DNA of 64,000 nucleotides from Williamsoniiplasma luminosum. Its GTDB lineage: Bacteria; Bacillota_I; Bacilli_A; Mycoplasmatales; Mycoplasmataceae. The DNA is taken from assembly GCF_002803985.1 (NCBI RefSeq), contig NZ_CP024963.1:806001-870000 (forward strand), in the 5' to 3' direction. The notes under the pieces are model-generated. The model was given only the letters and a program-made list of their open reading frames with translations. It was not told the origin of the DNA and searched no databases. The position numbers and the translations under genes were made by a program. Of this stretch, positions 41,263 through 51,238 are shown in pieces (the stretch's first letter is position 1; every line of letters begins with the position of its first letter).

Positions 41263-42042
41263 TTAATAAACAAATGGGCCAAACCATTTTGTGGTTTTTC
41301 TTCCCATATGGAGCAGTGGGTATTTATTTTCAATCGCCATTTGTCGAGCAGCAGTAAAATCAAAATGATATTCTGGTAACGTGTTTTTAAAAGCTAAAAC
41401 TGTCTCTTGATTATAATTTAATTCAATTTGTTCTTTAATTTTTTTTGATAAAAGGTAATTCAACAAAAATAAAACCAGCACCACAAAGATTAAAATTGTT
41501 CAAATCGGAGTTATAAAAATGGTATATAAAGTATCTGAAAGATGAGTATTATCATCCATTAACATCGCACCAAAAGTTGTCACTGCTTGTAACACATATG
41601 CTAAAAAGAAAATTAATAACAGTGAGATGTTAAATCATTTAATGCTTAATTTATAAAAAATGATGCGACGATCTTTTTTGATTTCTTTGGCACTTAATCA
41701 AATTTTAGAAATAATATAATCCAATTCATAACCAACTGAAAGAAAAATCCGTTTACTAATTAAAATTTGTTTTTTATGTTTTTTTAAATTAGAAAAAAGT
41801 TTAGAGTGAGAATATTTATCAGTAAAAACTACTTCATAATCTTCTAAATTATTAAACTTTAAAAAACTTTGCACTAAATTTTCAATTGATTTGGAATCAA
41901 TTACATCGTGAGCACTATTAATTGGGGGAACGATAATGTTGTTGTAAATGCGCAAATAAAAAAGATAACCCCCAGCAATGATCGCAATTAAGGTGGTATC
42001 TACAATTCATAGAATTAAATTTAAATTTCTGATTTGTTCCAT
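41263..42042 (-). CDS. Membrane protein, possibly a degenerate YugP-like peptidase
   Basis: 259 residues. Helix near 10-30, soluble part (DVIDSKSIENLVQSFLKFNN, then ILISKRIFLSVGYELDYIIS), then two helices near 145 and 180, and a tail with HFDFTAARQMAIENKY. The layout (anchor, domain, two helices, then an F/N-rich A-R box) recalls the YugP zinc-peptidase family, but no HExxH is present, so any such relative would be inactive. Otherwise unknown. No strong RBS seen. Confidence 0.65.
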
Positions 42043-42062
42043 AAATCAATTATAGAATAAAA

Positions 42063-42080
42063 AAACACTTTTCAGTGTTT
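42063..42080 (-). terminator. Terminator of yebC
   Basis: AAACACT-GAAA-AGTGTTT followed by T on the minus strand, ending at the yebC stop. Confidence 0.8.
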
Positions 42081-42791
42081 CTATAAATCAACATTGTGAT
42101 AAATGTTTTGCACATCTTCTAATTCTTCAAGTTTATCTAATAAAATTTTCAATTGATCGTTGTCAATTTCAGACAACTTAATGTTTGTATTAATTGAGAT
42201 CATTTTTGTTTCTGCAACCAAATATTCTTTAACTCCTAATTCATCCAAAACTTTTTTTGCATGAGCAAATTCTTTGAATGGAGCATAAACGAAAACCACA
42301 CCTTCATCGACTTCAACATCATCGACTTCAACATCATTAACCATTAAAATTTCAAGTACCGCATCAATTTCATAACCTTCAAAAGCAAAAACAGAACTGT
42401 CTTTAAATCCAAATAAAACTTTCCCTTCTGGGTTTCCATGGTTCTTATTTAGAACTTCACGAATATTGGCAGCGGCACGATTAACATTTGAAGTTAATGC
42501 TTCAATAATTAATGCACTACCACCAGGTCCTAGTGCTTCATAGCGATTAGTCACATAGTTTTCAGCATCTCCACCTTGAGCACGTTTAATTGCTCGTTGG
42601 ATTACATCACTTGGAATTTGATTTTGCTTAGCTTTATCAATTAATGAACGTAACGCCAAATTGGCTGTTGGATCACTTCCTCCAGCTTTTGCCGCCATAT
42701 AAATTTCTTTCGCTGCTCGACCATTTGCTGATGCTTTTTTAGCAGCAGTTTTAGCCATTGACGCTGCCCGAACTTCGTGTGCTCTTCCCAT
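42081..42791 (-). CDS. yebC: YebC/TACO1-family protein
   Basis: 236 residues. MGRAHEVRAASMAKTAAKKA, AGGSDPTANLALRSLIDKAK and IPSDVIQRAIKRAQGG are the conserved N-terminal domain. YEALGPGGSALIIEALTSN is near 95. The family includes translation-pausing and regulatory proteins. The ATG at 42791 (AAGGAG before it) is chosen over a frame extending to 42914, which runs into the neighbouring terminator. Confidence 0.95.
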   Translation of the reverse strand: MGRAHEVRAASMAKTAAKKASANGRAAKEIYMAAKAGGSDPTANLALRSLIDKAKQNQIPSDVIQRAIKRAQGGDAENYVTNRYEALGPGGSALIIEALTSNVNRAAANIREVLNKNHGNPEGKVLFGFKDSSVFAFEGYEIDAVLEILMVNDVEVDDVEVDEGVVFVYAPFKEFAHAKKVLDELGVKEYLVAETKMISINTNIKLSEIDNDQLKILLDKLEELEDVQNIYHNVDL

Positions 42792-42900
42792 TATTACTCC
42801 TTTTTGTATTTTAAATCTTAATTTATTATATAAGAAAAAAGTTGATTTTAAGATTTGATTTTTACCTTCTTCCTTTGGAGTTTTTAAAAATCTCAATTTA

Positions 42901-42939
42901 AAAACATCCTGCATGTTAGCGCTAACATCAGGATGTTTT
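42901..42939. terminator. Terminator with a 16-bp internal palindrome
   Basis: AAAACATCCTG ... CAGGATGTTTT encloses ATGTTAGCGCTAACAT, itself a perfect palindrome. T-runs flank both sides. It lies about 30 bp past the stop of the TIGR02206-like gene. Confidence 0.8.
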
Positions 42940-42970
42940 TGAGTTTTAAGATTAATTAATAATAAGATTT

Positions 42971-43834
42971 TTAAACTTTAATTTTAGCAATCAAGTTTTT
43001 GCAAATGGTTTTTAAATTTTGTTTAGTAAAAATTGTTTTCACATCCAAAATATCTTCACAAAGATTGAACTTAATTTTTTCAGTTCCGCAATTCGCATAA
43101 ATCGGTCTGGTGAAATATAAAATAATTCAACTCACAATTAACAAAACTGGACCAAACACTAAAATCATTAAGAAGTATTGAACTAATAAACTTAGATAAC
43201 CTAGACCCATATTATTGATGATTTGACCAAAAATATAGTTTGGTCCTCAATAACTTCCACTTGACTCTCCACTTGGAACTGGTTCAAGTGGGTTATGTCC
43301 ATTTGGGACATAAGCCATATTTCAAATCATCACAAATGTTAATAAGAAGAAAGCAAAAGTATAAGATCTTCTAATCATTGTTCAATTGAATTGAGATTTG
43401 GTATAACCAAATAAGTAGATGTAAAAATAGGCAAAAAGAGTTATTAAATGTCCTAAATAAAATTGATAATACCAAAAAGAACTAAAACTATAACCCTCAC
43501 CAACCGGAACAAAAATTGTTAAACCAGGGCCAATAATGGCCAAAGGCATAAAAAAATCTAATTGTAATTTAGTTGGAAAAATCATTAAAAAGATTGAGGT
43601 CCAAGCGAGAATATTACATAATTCTCAATACATAAAAGTACTTGGTTTAGCTTTGTTAAAGATGTCTTGTGTGACATAAAACGAAATTTGCACCACTAAC
43701 ATTCAAGTAATAATTACGATTCTGACTCAATATGTTTTGGTTGTTTTTGCTCAAAATTTATGAAAAACAAAAAGTGATCCCATTAAAATAACACTCACTA
43801 ATAGAGCGACAATATATTCTGCTAAATGATTCAT
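42971..43834 (-). CDS. Polytopic membrane protein, YwaF/TIGR02206-like
   Basis: 287 residues, about seven helices, read through many TGA codons. It starts NHLAEYIVALLVSVILMGS. WELCNILAWTSIFLMIFP and FWYYQFYLGHLITLFAYFYI near 110-140 match the conserved helices of the TIGR02206/YwaF family. The loop NGHNPLEPVPSGES is near 185. A cysteine-containing C-terminal tail follows. The function of the family is not known. Confidence 0.75.
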
Positions 43835-43927
43835 TAATTTACCTTGTTCGACATTTCTATATCTTAATTTATGTGTAAATTATTATAACTTAATCATTAT
43901 TTTTTTGTTAGAATTTGATATAAAAAA

Positions 43928-43988
43928 TTCTCTTTGTATCATGAGAACAATAAATAATTTATTGTCTTAATTTTGGATACAAAGAGAA
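43928..43988. repeat. 61-bp inverted-repeat element
   Basis: TTCTCTTTGTATC at 43928-43940 has its exact complement at 43976-43988. Inside is ACAATAAAT-A-ATTTATTGT. It lies in the 217-bp gap between dhaM and the TIGR02206-like gene. The 14-base string ATGAGAACAATAAA in it also occurs at 33907-33920. Confidence 0.7.
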
Positions 43989-44051
43989 CTATTTTGATCT
44001 TAAATAGATACAATTTTTTTAACAAAAAATTCTGTTTTAATCGATATTTTA

Positions 44052-44450
44052 TTAATACATTTGTTTTGTTTCTAAACTAATCAATTCACTTAATTGTTGA
44101 CCTGTAAAATGTTCTTGATTATTAACAATAGCGATTAGTAAACTTTCGAAAAAGGGCCCATGATGAATTAAAATGTGTTTTTCAATTTCACTTGGTAAAA
44201 ATGAAAGTGCCATTTCACTATTCATATATGAAGAACCTAAATCACAAATAATTAAAAGATCATTTTTATGATAAGTTTTTTCAATTTTTTCAGCAATTAG
44301 CGTTGGATCAGAACCAAAAACTTTTTGGTTCTGATCGAAAATTCCACCATAATAAGTTAATTGAAAATCTTCGGTTTTCATTTCACTTAATAATTCAATT
44401 GCTGATTTTGCTAAATCCTCAGAATGAGATACTACTAAAATATCAACCAT
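44052..44450 (-). CDS. dhaM: DhaM, PTS-type phosphoryl donor of dihydroxyacetone kinase
   Basis: 132 residues, only the EIIA-mannose-like domain. The phosphorylated His is in VSHSEDLAKSA (His9). The tail is short, without the HPr and EI domains of E. coli DhaM. It passes phosphate from HPr to the ADP in DhaL. The gene starts on the dhaL stop (TAATG). Last gene of the dha operon. Confidence 0.9.
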   Translation of the reverse strand: MVDILVVSHSEDLAKSAIELLSEMKTEDFQLTYYGGIFDQNQKVFGSDPTLIAEKIEKTYHKNDLLIICDLGSSYMNSEMALSFLPSEIEKHILIHHGPFFESLLIAIVNNQEHFTGQQLSELISLETKQMY

Positions 44451-45046
44451 TACACTACCTCATAAAGTGCTTCAAAAATAAAAGCGATTGATTGCGCACC
44501 TGGATCAACATGACCAACAGATCTGGGTCCAAGATATGATGCTCGCCCTTTTTTAGCAACCATTTCTTTAGTGTTTATAGCACCAATTTTAGCTGCAAGA
44601 TATCCTTGTTCAAAAAACGCTTTCATTGGTAGATTAACATTATTTGATAGAGCATCAACAGCTGGATTTAATGCATCAACCATTGTTTTTTCACCAAGTT
44701 CTGCTTTACCAAATTGTTGTAAACTCATCGCCCCAGCATGAAATGCATGAGCAATTTCAGTTTGTGATAGACCTGTTCAAGTTTTACCTAAATTGATGAA
44801 AAAGGTTCCAATTAAAGGTCCTGAACTACCACCAATTTTTGACATTAAAATTAAGGCAATTTTTTTGAATAAAACACTTGGTTCAAGATCTTTAAGGTTT
44901 TGTTCATCATCAACAACGGCTTGAAAACCTCTCACCATATTTGTTCCATGATCTCCATCACCAATTGCTTGATCAAGGTCATTAAGTAAGCTTTTGTGCT
45001 CATCTAATTTATCCAATATTTTTTTAATAACACTTATATAATTCAT
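44450..45046 (-). CDS. dhaL: DhaL, ADP-binding subunit of dihydroxyacetone kinase
   Basis: 198 residues. AIGDGDHGTNMVRGF near 27 holds the Asp residues that bind Mg-ADP. SKIGGSSGPLIGTFF near 70 and GRASYLGPRSVGHVDPGAQS near 160 complete the nucleotide site. Tightly coupled to dhaK upstream (2 bp) and dhaM downstream. Confidence 0.95.
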
Positions 45047-45048
45047 TT

Positions 45049-46047
45049 TTATTCCATTCCAACCATTGCGGTTGTTACAACTTTTGCTTTTAAGAATTTT
45101 TTCAATTCAGCATCTAATTTGATCACTGAAAATGAAAAACCAACCATGTCAATTGCAGTCATATAATTACCAACAAATGACTTGATAATTTTAATTTCTT
45201 TTGCTTGTAAAATTTTGATCGCTTTTCTGGCAAGAATATTTAATTCCATCATTGGTGTTCCACCAAGTCCATTGACAATTAATCCAACTTCATCTCCTTT
45301 TTTAAGGTTTAAATATTGATCGATATGTTGCATAATGATTTCTGCAGATTCATCTGCAGTTTTCTGTTTTTCACGATGCAACCCAGGTTCACCATGAATT
45401 CCTAGACCAACTTCCATTTCTCCATCCGGAACAATTAATCCTGGTTTACCACTAGCTGGAACTGTACATCCACTTAAACTCACACCAAATGATGCGATGT
45501 TATCAATAGCTTTTTGAGCAATGCGTTTAACTTCTTGTAAATTCAAACCAGCTTCAGCAGCTGCTCCAGCAATTTTGTGAACAAAAATTGTTCCAATAAT
45601 TCCGCGTTTTCCGGTTGTTGATGTTGAATTTTCCAAAGCAATATCATCATTGATGATTACTGTTTCGAGATTAATTCCTTCATCTTTTGCCATATCTGCT
45701 GCAATTTCAAAATTCATGACATCACCTGTATAATTTTTCACAAGTATTAACCCACCAGGTTTTCCAACAACGGTTTTGATTGCATCATAAATACGATCTG
45801 GTCCTGGGGATGTAAATATTTCCCCAAAAACAGCAGCATCAAGCATACCAGTCCCAACAAATCCTGCATGAGCTGGCTCATGTCCTGAACCTCCTCCAGA
45901 AATAAGTGCAACCTTATTTTTGTTGATGCTTTTACGTGTAATTACTTTTGAATCTGGTATGTTACTTAGGATTTCAGGGTTAGCCAAAACCAAACCTTCA
46001 ATTACTTCAGTTACAATATCATCAATTTTGTTAATAAATTTTTTCAT
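45049..46047 (-). CDS. dhaK: DhaK, dihydroxyacetone-binding subunit (copy A, canonical)
   Basis: 332 residues. GGGSGHEPAHAGFVG near 50 and the Asp of NYTGDVMNFE near 105 are the catalytic pair. The covalent substrate His is in GLGIHGEPG near 215. Makes dihydroxyacetone phosphate with DhaL and DhaM. Closest to dhaL in the operon, hence the likely catalytic partner. RBS AAGGAG. Confidence 0.95.
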   Translation of the reverse strand: MKKFINKIDDIVTEVIEGLVLANPEILSNIPDSKVITRKSINKNKVALISGGGSGHEPAHAGFVGTGMLDAAVFGEIFTSPGPDRIYDAIKTVVGKPGGLILVKNYTGDVMNFEIAADMAKDEGINLETVIINDDIALENSTSTTGKRGIIGTIFVHKIAGAAAEAGLNLQEVKRIAQKAIDNIASFGVSLSGCTVPASGKPGLIVPDGEMEVGLGIHGEPGLHREKQKTADESAEIIMQHIDQYLNLKKGDEVGLIVNGLGGTPMMELNILARKAIKILQAKEIKIIKSFVGNYMTAIDMVGFSFSVIKLDAELKKFLKAKVVTTAMVGME

Positions 46048-46093
46048 CTTATTCTCCTTAATTTTGTTTAAATAATTTTATTTTAAATGGATA

Positions 46094-46126
46094 TTTTTCC
46101 TGAATAAACCATTTATTTAGGAAAAA
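46094..46126. other. Intergenic hairpin between the two dhaK genes
   Basis: TTTTTCCTGAATAAA, loop CCA, TTTATTTAGGAAAAA: a 15-bp stem with one mismatch. On the minus strand no T-run follows, so an RNA-processing or stability signal in the mRNA is as likely as termination. Confidence 0.5.
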
Positions 46127-46165
46127 CTCCTTTTAATTATAAGACAAAAGAAAATCAATTAACAT

Positions 46166-47164
46166 TTATTCAATCCCAACCAATGAACTTGTGATAACTT
46201 TTGCTTTTAAGAATTTTTTTAATTCATCATCTAATCGAATGACTGAAAATGAGAATCCAGCCATATCAATAGCAGTAATATAAACTCCAACAAATGATTT
46301 AAAAATTTTAACTTCTTTTGCTTGTAAAATTTTGATGGCTTTTCTAGCAAGAATATTTAATTCCATCATTGGTGTTCCACCAAGTCCGTTGACAATCAAA
46401 GCGACTTCATCACCTTTTTTTAGATTTAAATATTGATCAATATTTTTCATAATCATCTCTGCAGATTCATCTGCAGATTTTTGTTTTTCACGACGCAGTC
46501 CAGGTTCGCCATGATTTCCTAAACCAACTTCCATTTCTCCATCTGGAACAATAAAACCAGGTTTGCCGTTTGCTGGGACTGTTGAACCACTTAAACTAAT
46601 TCCAAATGAAGCTGTATTATCAACAGCTTTTTGAGCAATACGTTTAACTTCTTGTAAATCTAAACCAGATTCAGCAGCTGCTCCAGCAATTTTTTGCACA
46701 AAAAGTGTTCCGATAATTCCGCGTTTTCCAGTTGTTGAATCAGAATTTACTAAAGCGATATCATCATTGATGATTACTGTTTCGATATTATACCCATCAT
46801 CTTTGGCCATTTGTTCTGCCATGGCAAAATTCATGGTATCACCAGTATAATTTTTAACCAATAATAAACCACCAGGTTTTCCAACAACAGCTTGAATTCC
46901 ATCATAAATTCGATCTGGACCCGGGGATGTAAATACTTCACCAAAAACAGCGGCATCTAACATTCCGATTCCGACAAATCCACCATGAGAAGGTTCGTGT
47001 CCTGAACCTCCACCTGAAATAACTGCGACTTTGTTTTTATTAATATTTTTTCTTGTAATAACTTTTGTATTTGGGACATGACTTAAAATTTCGGGATTAG
47101 CTAGCACTAATCCATCAATTACTTCAGTGACAATGTCCTCAATTTTATTAATGAATTTCTTCAT
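46166..47164 (-). CDS. DhaK paralogue (copy B, possible DhaQ-like)
   Basis: 332 residues, same length and mostly identical to copy A 118 bp downstream. It retains the GHEP His, NYTGDTMNFA Asp and HGEPG His, but differs around them (GGFVGIG for AGFVGTG; GLGNHGEPG for GLGIHGEPG; GSTVPANGKPG for GCTVPASGKPG). In Lactococcus a DhaK-like protein (DhaQ) serves as a regulator, so copy B could be a second kinase subunit or a sensor. RBS GGAG. Confidence 0.9.
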   Translation of the reverse strand: MKKFINKIEDIVTEVIDGLVLANPEILSHVPNTKVITRKNINKNKVAVISGGGSGHEPSHGGFVGIGMLDAAVFGEVFTSPGPDRIYDGIQAVVGKPGGLLLVKNYTGDTMNFAMAEQMAKDDGYNIETVIINDDIALVNSDSTTGKRGIIGTLFVQKIAGAAAESGLDLQEVKRIAQKAVDNTASFGISLSGSTVPANGKPGFIVPDGEMEVGLGNHGEPGLRREKQKSADESAEMIMKNIDQYLNLKKGDEVALIVNGLGGTPMMELNILARKAIKILQAKEVKIFKSFVGVYITAIDMAGFSFSVIRLDDELKKFLKAKVITSSLVGIE

Positions 47165-47201
47165 TTTTTTCTCCTTAATTTACTTTAAATTTTAAATTGT
47201 T

Positions 47202-48347
47202 TTATGCTAAGAAAACATTCATTTCAAGTGCTAAACTTGTCCCAAAAACCATCCATAAAGGAAGACTTATAAATGAGAATAGAATTGAAAATGAAATACT
47301 TTGAGAGACTAATTCAGGTTCTCGTTTGTTTAAAATTGCATAACTAACTAGCGCGGTGGCTGTTGGAGAAGCAATGATCGACATGATTGCCATATAAGAC
47401 ATAATAGTAATTCTATATCCTCCACTCGCTTTTCCGATTCATGCAAAGAATGCAGTGATCAAGAAGAAAATAAATGGTACTAAGATGTTTTTTAATCCCA
47501 CTGCATATCAAACTATTTTTTGTTTTAAAGCAACTTTTCAAACAACTTTACCAATTGTTACTCCAATTGCTAATCAAGCAAGTGGAGCAGCTAGAGCACT
47601 AATTAATTTTAAAATTTTGTCAAATCCTGGAATGTATTGATCAAATCTAGTGATCGAAACATATTTGCTTGGGTCAGCTAAACTCGGAACAAAATCAATT
47701 CCTGGAATTAATTGGAAAATCCATAATGTAAATCCAATTAATGATGCTCCTAAAACTGGGTTACTAATAAATGGCTTGATTGATTTTCAATTTCAAGTAA
47801 ATTTATATTTTCTTTCATGAGCAACTGCTAGATTATCAGTTTTTTCAATAATTGGTTTTTGAAAAAAGTGTTGAGCAGCAGTTGCTAAAAAGATTCAAAA
47901 TGAAATTTGAAAGACACTAGTGATAATTCCAATCACTTTTTGATCTTGGGCACTTGAAAATGCTGCATTTAAAATTGGAAATCCAAAAAATAAACCAGCT
48001 GGAAGCACCACAACCATACTTAAACTCAAGGTTCTGGACATATTCGATTTTAAAAAGAAATATTTTGCTAAAAATGTCATTGGAACATAAAAGACAAAAC
48101 CAATCAAAATGATGATTAAGATTTCTCCAATTTCAATTCCTTTGGTATCAACCATAAAACTATTTAAAGCTAAAGCTGGGATGGCAATAACTAAATCAAT
48201 TCGACTTAAAACCTTTTCTCACCCACTGGCGATGATTTTTTTCTTTTCAATAAAATAACCAACACCAATAATGACAATGGCGGCAAGCAAAACTGATCAA
48301 AAAGCAAAATTTTGAAATGTTGCTTCTATCAATTTTTGAAAATTCAT
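47202..48347 (-). CDS. AEC-family (auxin efflux carrier type) transporter
   Basis: 381 residues, about ten helices. SVLLAAIVIIGVGYFIEKKK, then RIDLVIAIPALALNSFM. The conserved second half has LISALAAPLAWLAIGVTIGK and the terminal block MSIIASPTATALVSYAIL. The AEC family moves organic anions such as malate. It is 37 bp upstream of dhaK copy B, so uptake of a three-carbon substrate or related acid is possible. The substrate is not assigned. Confidence 0.85.
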
Positions 48348-48400
48348 AATATTTTTATCAAATAATTTTTGAATTTTATACTAGATATAAATTTTAAAAA

Positions 48401-49369
48401 TTATTTTGCCCCCTCATTTTTTAATTTGATTCTTAAATTAGTTAAAATGATTTCAGTCATTTGATCCAAACCAATTTTTGGATCTAAACCTCATTCTTTT
48501 CTTGCTCAACTGTCATCCATATGTTGAGGTCATGAATCAGCGATTGCTTGACGAACCGGGTCTAATTTATACGTGATTTTAAAATCAGGAATAAATTTTT
48601 TGATTGAAGCAGCAATGTCTTCTGGGGTTGCGTAGAAAGTTGTCACATTAAATCCATTGCGGTGGGTTAATTTCTTTTCGTCAGTATTTAAAAATTTTAA
48701 AACTTGATCAACTGCGTCATCGACATACATAAAGTCCAACATTGTATCTGGACGTAAATAACATTCATAACTACCTTTTTCAATCGCATCAAAATAAATT
48801 GCTACAGCATAATCTGTAGCTCCTTGACCAGGTCTCACTTTATATGAAACCAAACGTCCAAAACGGACTGAACGAGCATCAACTCCGTGATTTCAGTGAT
48901 AGTAATTGGCAAGCATTTCACCAGCATATTTACTTGCTCCATAAATTGTGATCGGATGCATAAATGTATCTTGTGGTGTATTAAAACGTGGTTGAGCATC
49001 AACTCCATATGCTGCAACTGAAGATGGGAAAAAGAATTGTGCTTTCAATTCTTTTGCAATTTCCAATCCATTAATAATTGAACCTGTGTTCAAACTTCAT
49101 GCAAAAACAGGGTCCTTTTCTGAACTCACTGACAATAATGATGCTAAATGAATAATTGCATCAACTTTGTATTTATGGGCTAATTCTCTAAAACGTTTGA
49201 CATCAGTGACATCTAATTCTTCAAAAATACCTTCTGTGGCATTAGCACTATCTGGTTTAATTTTGATATCTGTGGCAATCACATTATCTTTTCCTAAATC
49301 TTTTCTAAGTCTTGCTGTAAATTCATTTCCAACTTGACCATTTGCTCCTGTAATTAAAACTTTTTTCAT
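48401..49369 (-). CDS. NAD-dependent epimerase/dehydrogenase, L-threonine 3-dehydrogenase-like
   Basis: 322 residues, extended short-chain dehydrogenase. VLITGANGQVGNEFTARLRK at residue 4, SSVAAYG near 113 and YGASKYAGE near 138 (YxxxK). The C-terminal RNGFNVTTFYATPEDIAASI and DPVRQAIADSWPQHMDDSWA closely resemble the GalE-type threonine dehydrogenases. It would oxidise L-threonine to 2-amino-3-ketobutyrate. No kbl partner is in view. RBS AAGGAG. Confidence 0.82.
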
Positions 49370-49510
49370 AGTTTCTCCTTCTTACACTTGAATAGTTTAC
49401 GAGATTAAAAAACATCATAAAGTTATGACTATAATTTCAGTATTTTACAACCTCTAAGATGATTGTGGTTTGAATTTGAGTAGAAGTAAAGGTGTTTTAT
49501 TTTCTAAAAA

Positions 49511-49538
49511 AAATTTTCTATTTTAAATAGAAAATTTT
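49511..49538. terminator. Terminator of the first deoxynucleoside kinase gene
   Basis: AAATTTTCTATTT-A-AAATAGAAAATTT with T-run on the minus strand, just after the stop at 49546. Confidence 0.7.
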
Positions 49539-49545
49539 CCACTAA

Positions 49546-50157
49546 TTATTGTTTATTTTGGAGATTATCAATGTTTTTATAAATCAAATCCATTTTTGAA
49601 TTTAGATCATCAGTGTTAGCATCAATAACCACAAAATTAAAATGTTCTTTTCTTAAATTAAAATAATCATCATAACGTTTATTTAATGTTTCTCAATATT
49701 GTCTTGGGGTTTGTAATTCTGCTTTGATCCCACGTTCTTTAATTCGTTCAATTGCTTTATCAGTTGTAACTTTTAAATAAATCACTAAGTCAAATTCATT
49801 CCGACTACCAAGTGAAGGAATAATCACTTGTTCATAAAAATCATTGTATGTTTTAAAATCAATATCATTCATTGTTCCTAAATCATGGTTAACTTTAACA
49901 AAAATTGGGTCTTCTAAAATTGTGCGATCAAAAATTACATTTTTCAAAGCTTTAGCTTGAGTTAATTGTTGACTGCGAGCAGTCAACATATAAATTTGCA
50001 TTTTAAAGACATGTGCTTTCATATCACGATAATAATCCTCAAAATAAGGATTTTGTTCAATTGGTTCAGGAAAAATTTCATATCCATATTTTTCAGAAAT
50101 TAAATTAGAGACTGTTGATTTCCCAGCCCCGACTGTTCCAAAAATTGCTATTCTCAT
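49546..50157 (-). CDS. Deoxynucleoside kinase, copy 1
   Basis: 203 residues. Walker A FGTVGAGKSTVSNLI near 6, EPIEQNPYFEDYYRD near 31, the DRT motif IFDRTILEDPIFVK near 75, and a lid with KERGIKAELQTPRQYWETLN near 140. The family (dGK/dAK/dCK) salvages deoxynucleosides, essential for mollicutes that import precursors. A paralogue lies at 56092-56712. Specificity is not assigned. RBS AAAGGAG. Confidence 0.88.
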
Positions 50158-50413
50158 TTGCTTTTCTCCTTTGAATTTGGTTTTATGATAAAGTTATTGG
50201 TTTGATTATGCTATTCACTTTATTGTTTTTAATATTGATAAACATCGAAATGGTTTCAATATCTATAATAACATTTCATAAGAAAATTTAGAACTGAAAA
50301 AGTGCATTTTTTGATTATAAAAATGCCCATTTGGAAAATTTTTCAAATAATGTAAAATAAGTTAGAGAGTTTGCTAATAATTAACTAGTAAATTCATAGA
50401 AGGAACATTTAAA
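50158..50413. other. Divergent spacer between kinase copy 1 and cassette 1
   Basis: 256 bp, AT-rich. GCATTTTT-TGATTAT-AAAAATGC hairpin near 50303-50325, and TGTAAAAT as a possible -10 near 50351-50358 for cassette 1. It should hold both divergent promoters. No gene seen. Confidence 0.45.
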
Positions 50414-51238
50414 TTGAATAAAAATATAGAAACTAACTCAGTTATTGAATTTAGAGAAATAACAAAACTTTTTAAAGAAGGTAGGGGTATTCAAAACATC
50501 TCTTTTGATATCTCAAAAGAAAATAATGTTGTTGGTTTAATCGGAAACAATGGGGCTGGTAAAACAACTTTATTGAAGACACTTTTTAAAGAATATACTG
50601 CATAAAGTGGTCAAATTTTAATTAATGGGGAACCATTAGAAAATAAGCATTTGAAACAAATGGCTTTTTTCCCAGATCAAAATAACTATCCCAAACATTT
50701 TAATATTATTGAATTTGCAAAATTTTCAGCTGAATTGAAAAGCATCAAACCTAAAGAATATGCTGAGAAATTAGAAAAATTAATTAGATTTTTAAAATTA
50801 GAAGAGCTAAGAAAAAGTAAATTTACCAAACTTTCTGCTGGACAACAAAAACGAGCATTATTACTAAGTGTTTTAATAACTAATCCTAAAATCATCGCTT
50901 TAGATGAGCCGACTGCTAATTTAGATGTTGATGCGAGGATGGAATTTCAAGAAATATTAAAAACATTAGCAAACGATTTAAAAATTTCAATTATTATTAC
51001 AAGTCATATTATTGATGAAATGGAAAATTTAATTAATAAAGTAGTTTTAATTAAAGATGGGCAAATTGTTTATGACAATAATTATTCCCTTATCAAAGAT
51101 GGAAAATTAGAAGTATTATATAAAGATTATGTTACTCATTCAAGAAAACAAATTAAAGATATCAATCAAAAAAATCAAGATAATAAACCTAATGTATCTT
51201 CATTAGTGGATATTTTACAGGGCGGAGATAAAGAATAA
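50414..51238 (+). pseudogene. ABC-transporter ATPase of cassette 1, interrupted by an in-frame TAA
   Basis: A 274-codon frame with TTG start (AGAAGGAAC before it). The stop TAA at 50603-50605 sits where the intact copy has CAA (FKEYTA-[Q/stop]-SGQILING). The first part (63 residues) has Walker A GNNGAGKTTLLK. The second part resumes at ATG 50651 with signature LSAGQQKRALLLSV and Walker B IIALDEPTANLD. Apart from this base the DNA is nearly identical to 53504-54328. Unless read through, reinitiated or replaced by the other ATPase, the product is dead. It overlaps the permease start by the TAATG junction. Confidence 0.85.

Noticed and set aside
42792-42914. N-terminal extension of YebC
   Set aside because: It would extend through AT-rich DNA into a terminator. 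MGRAHE with AAGGAG is the family start.
48835-49017. 60-residue frame inside the epimerase gene
   Set aside because: Out of frame with a fully conserved short-chain dehydrogenase.
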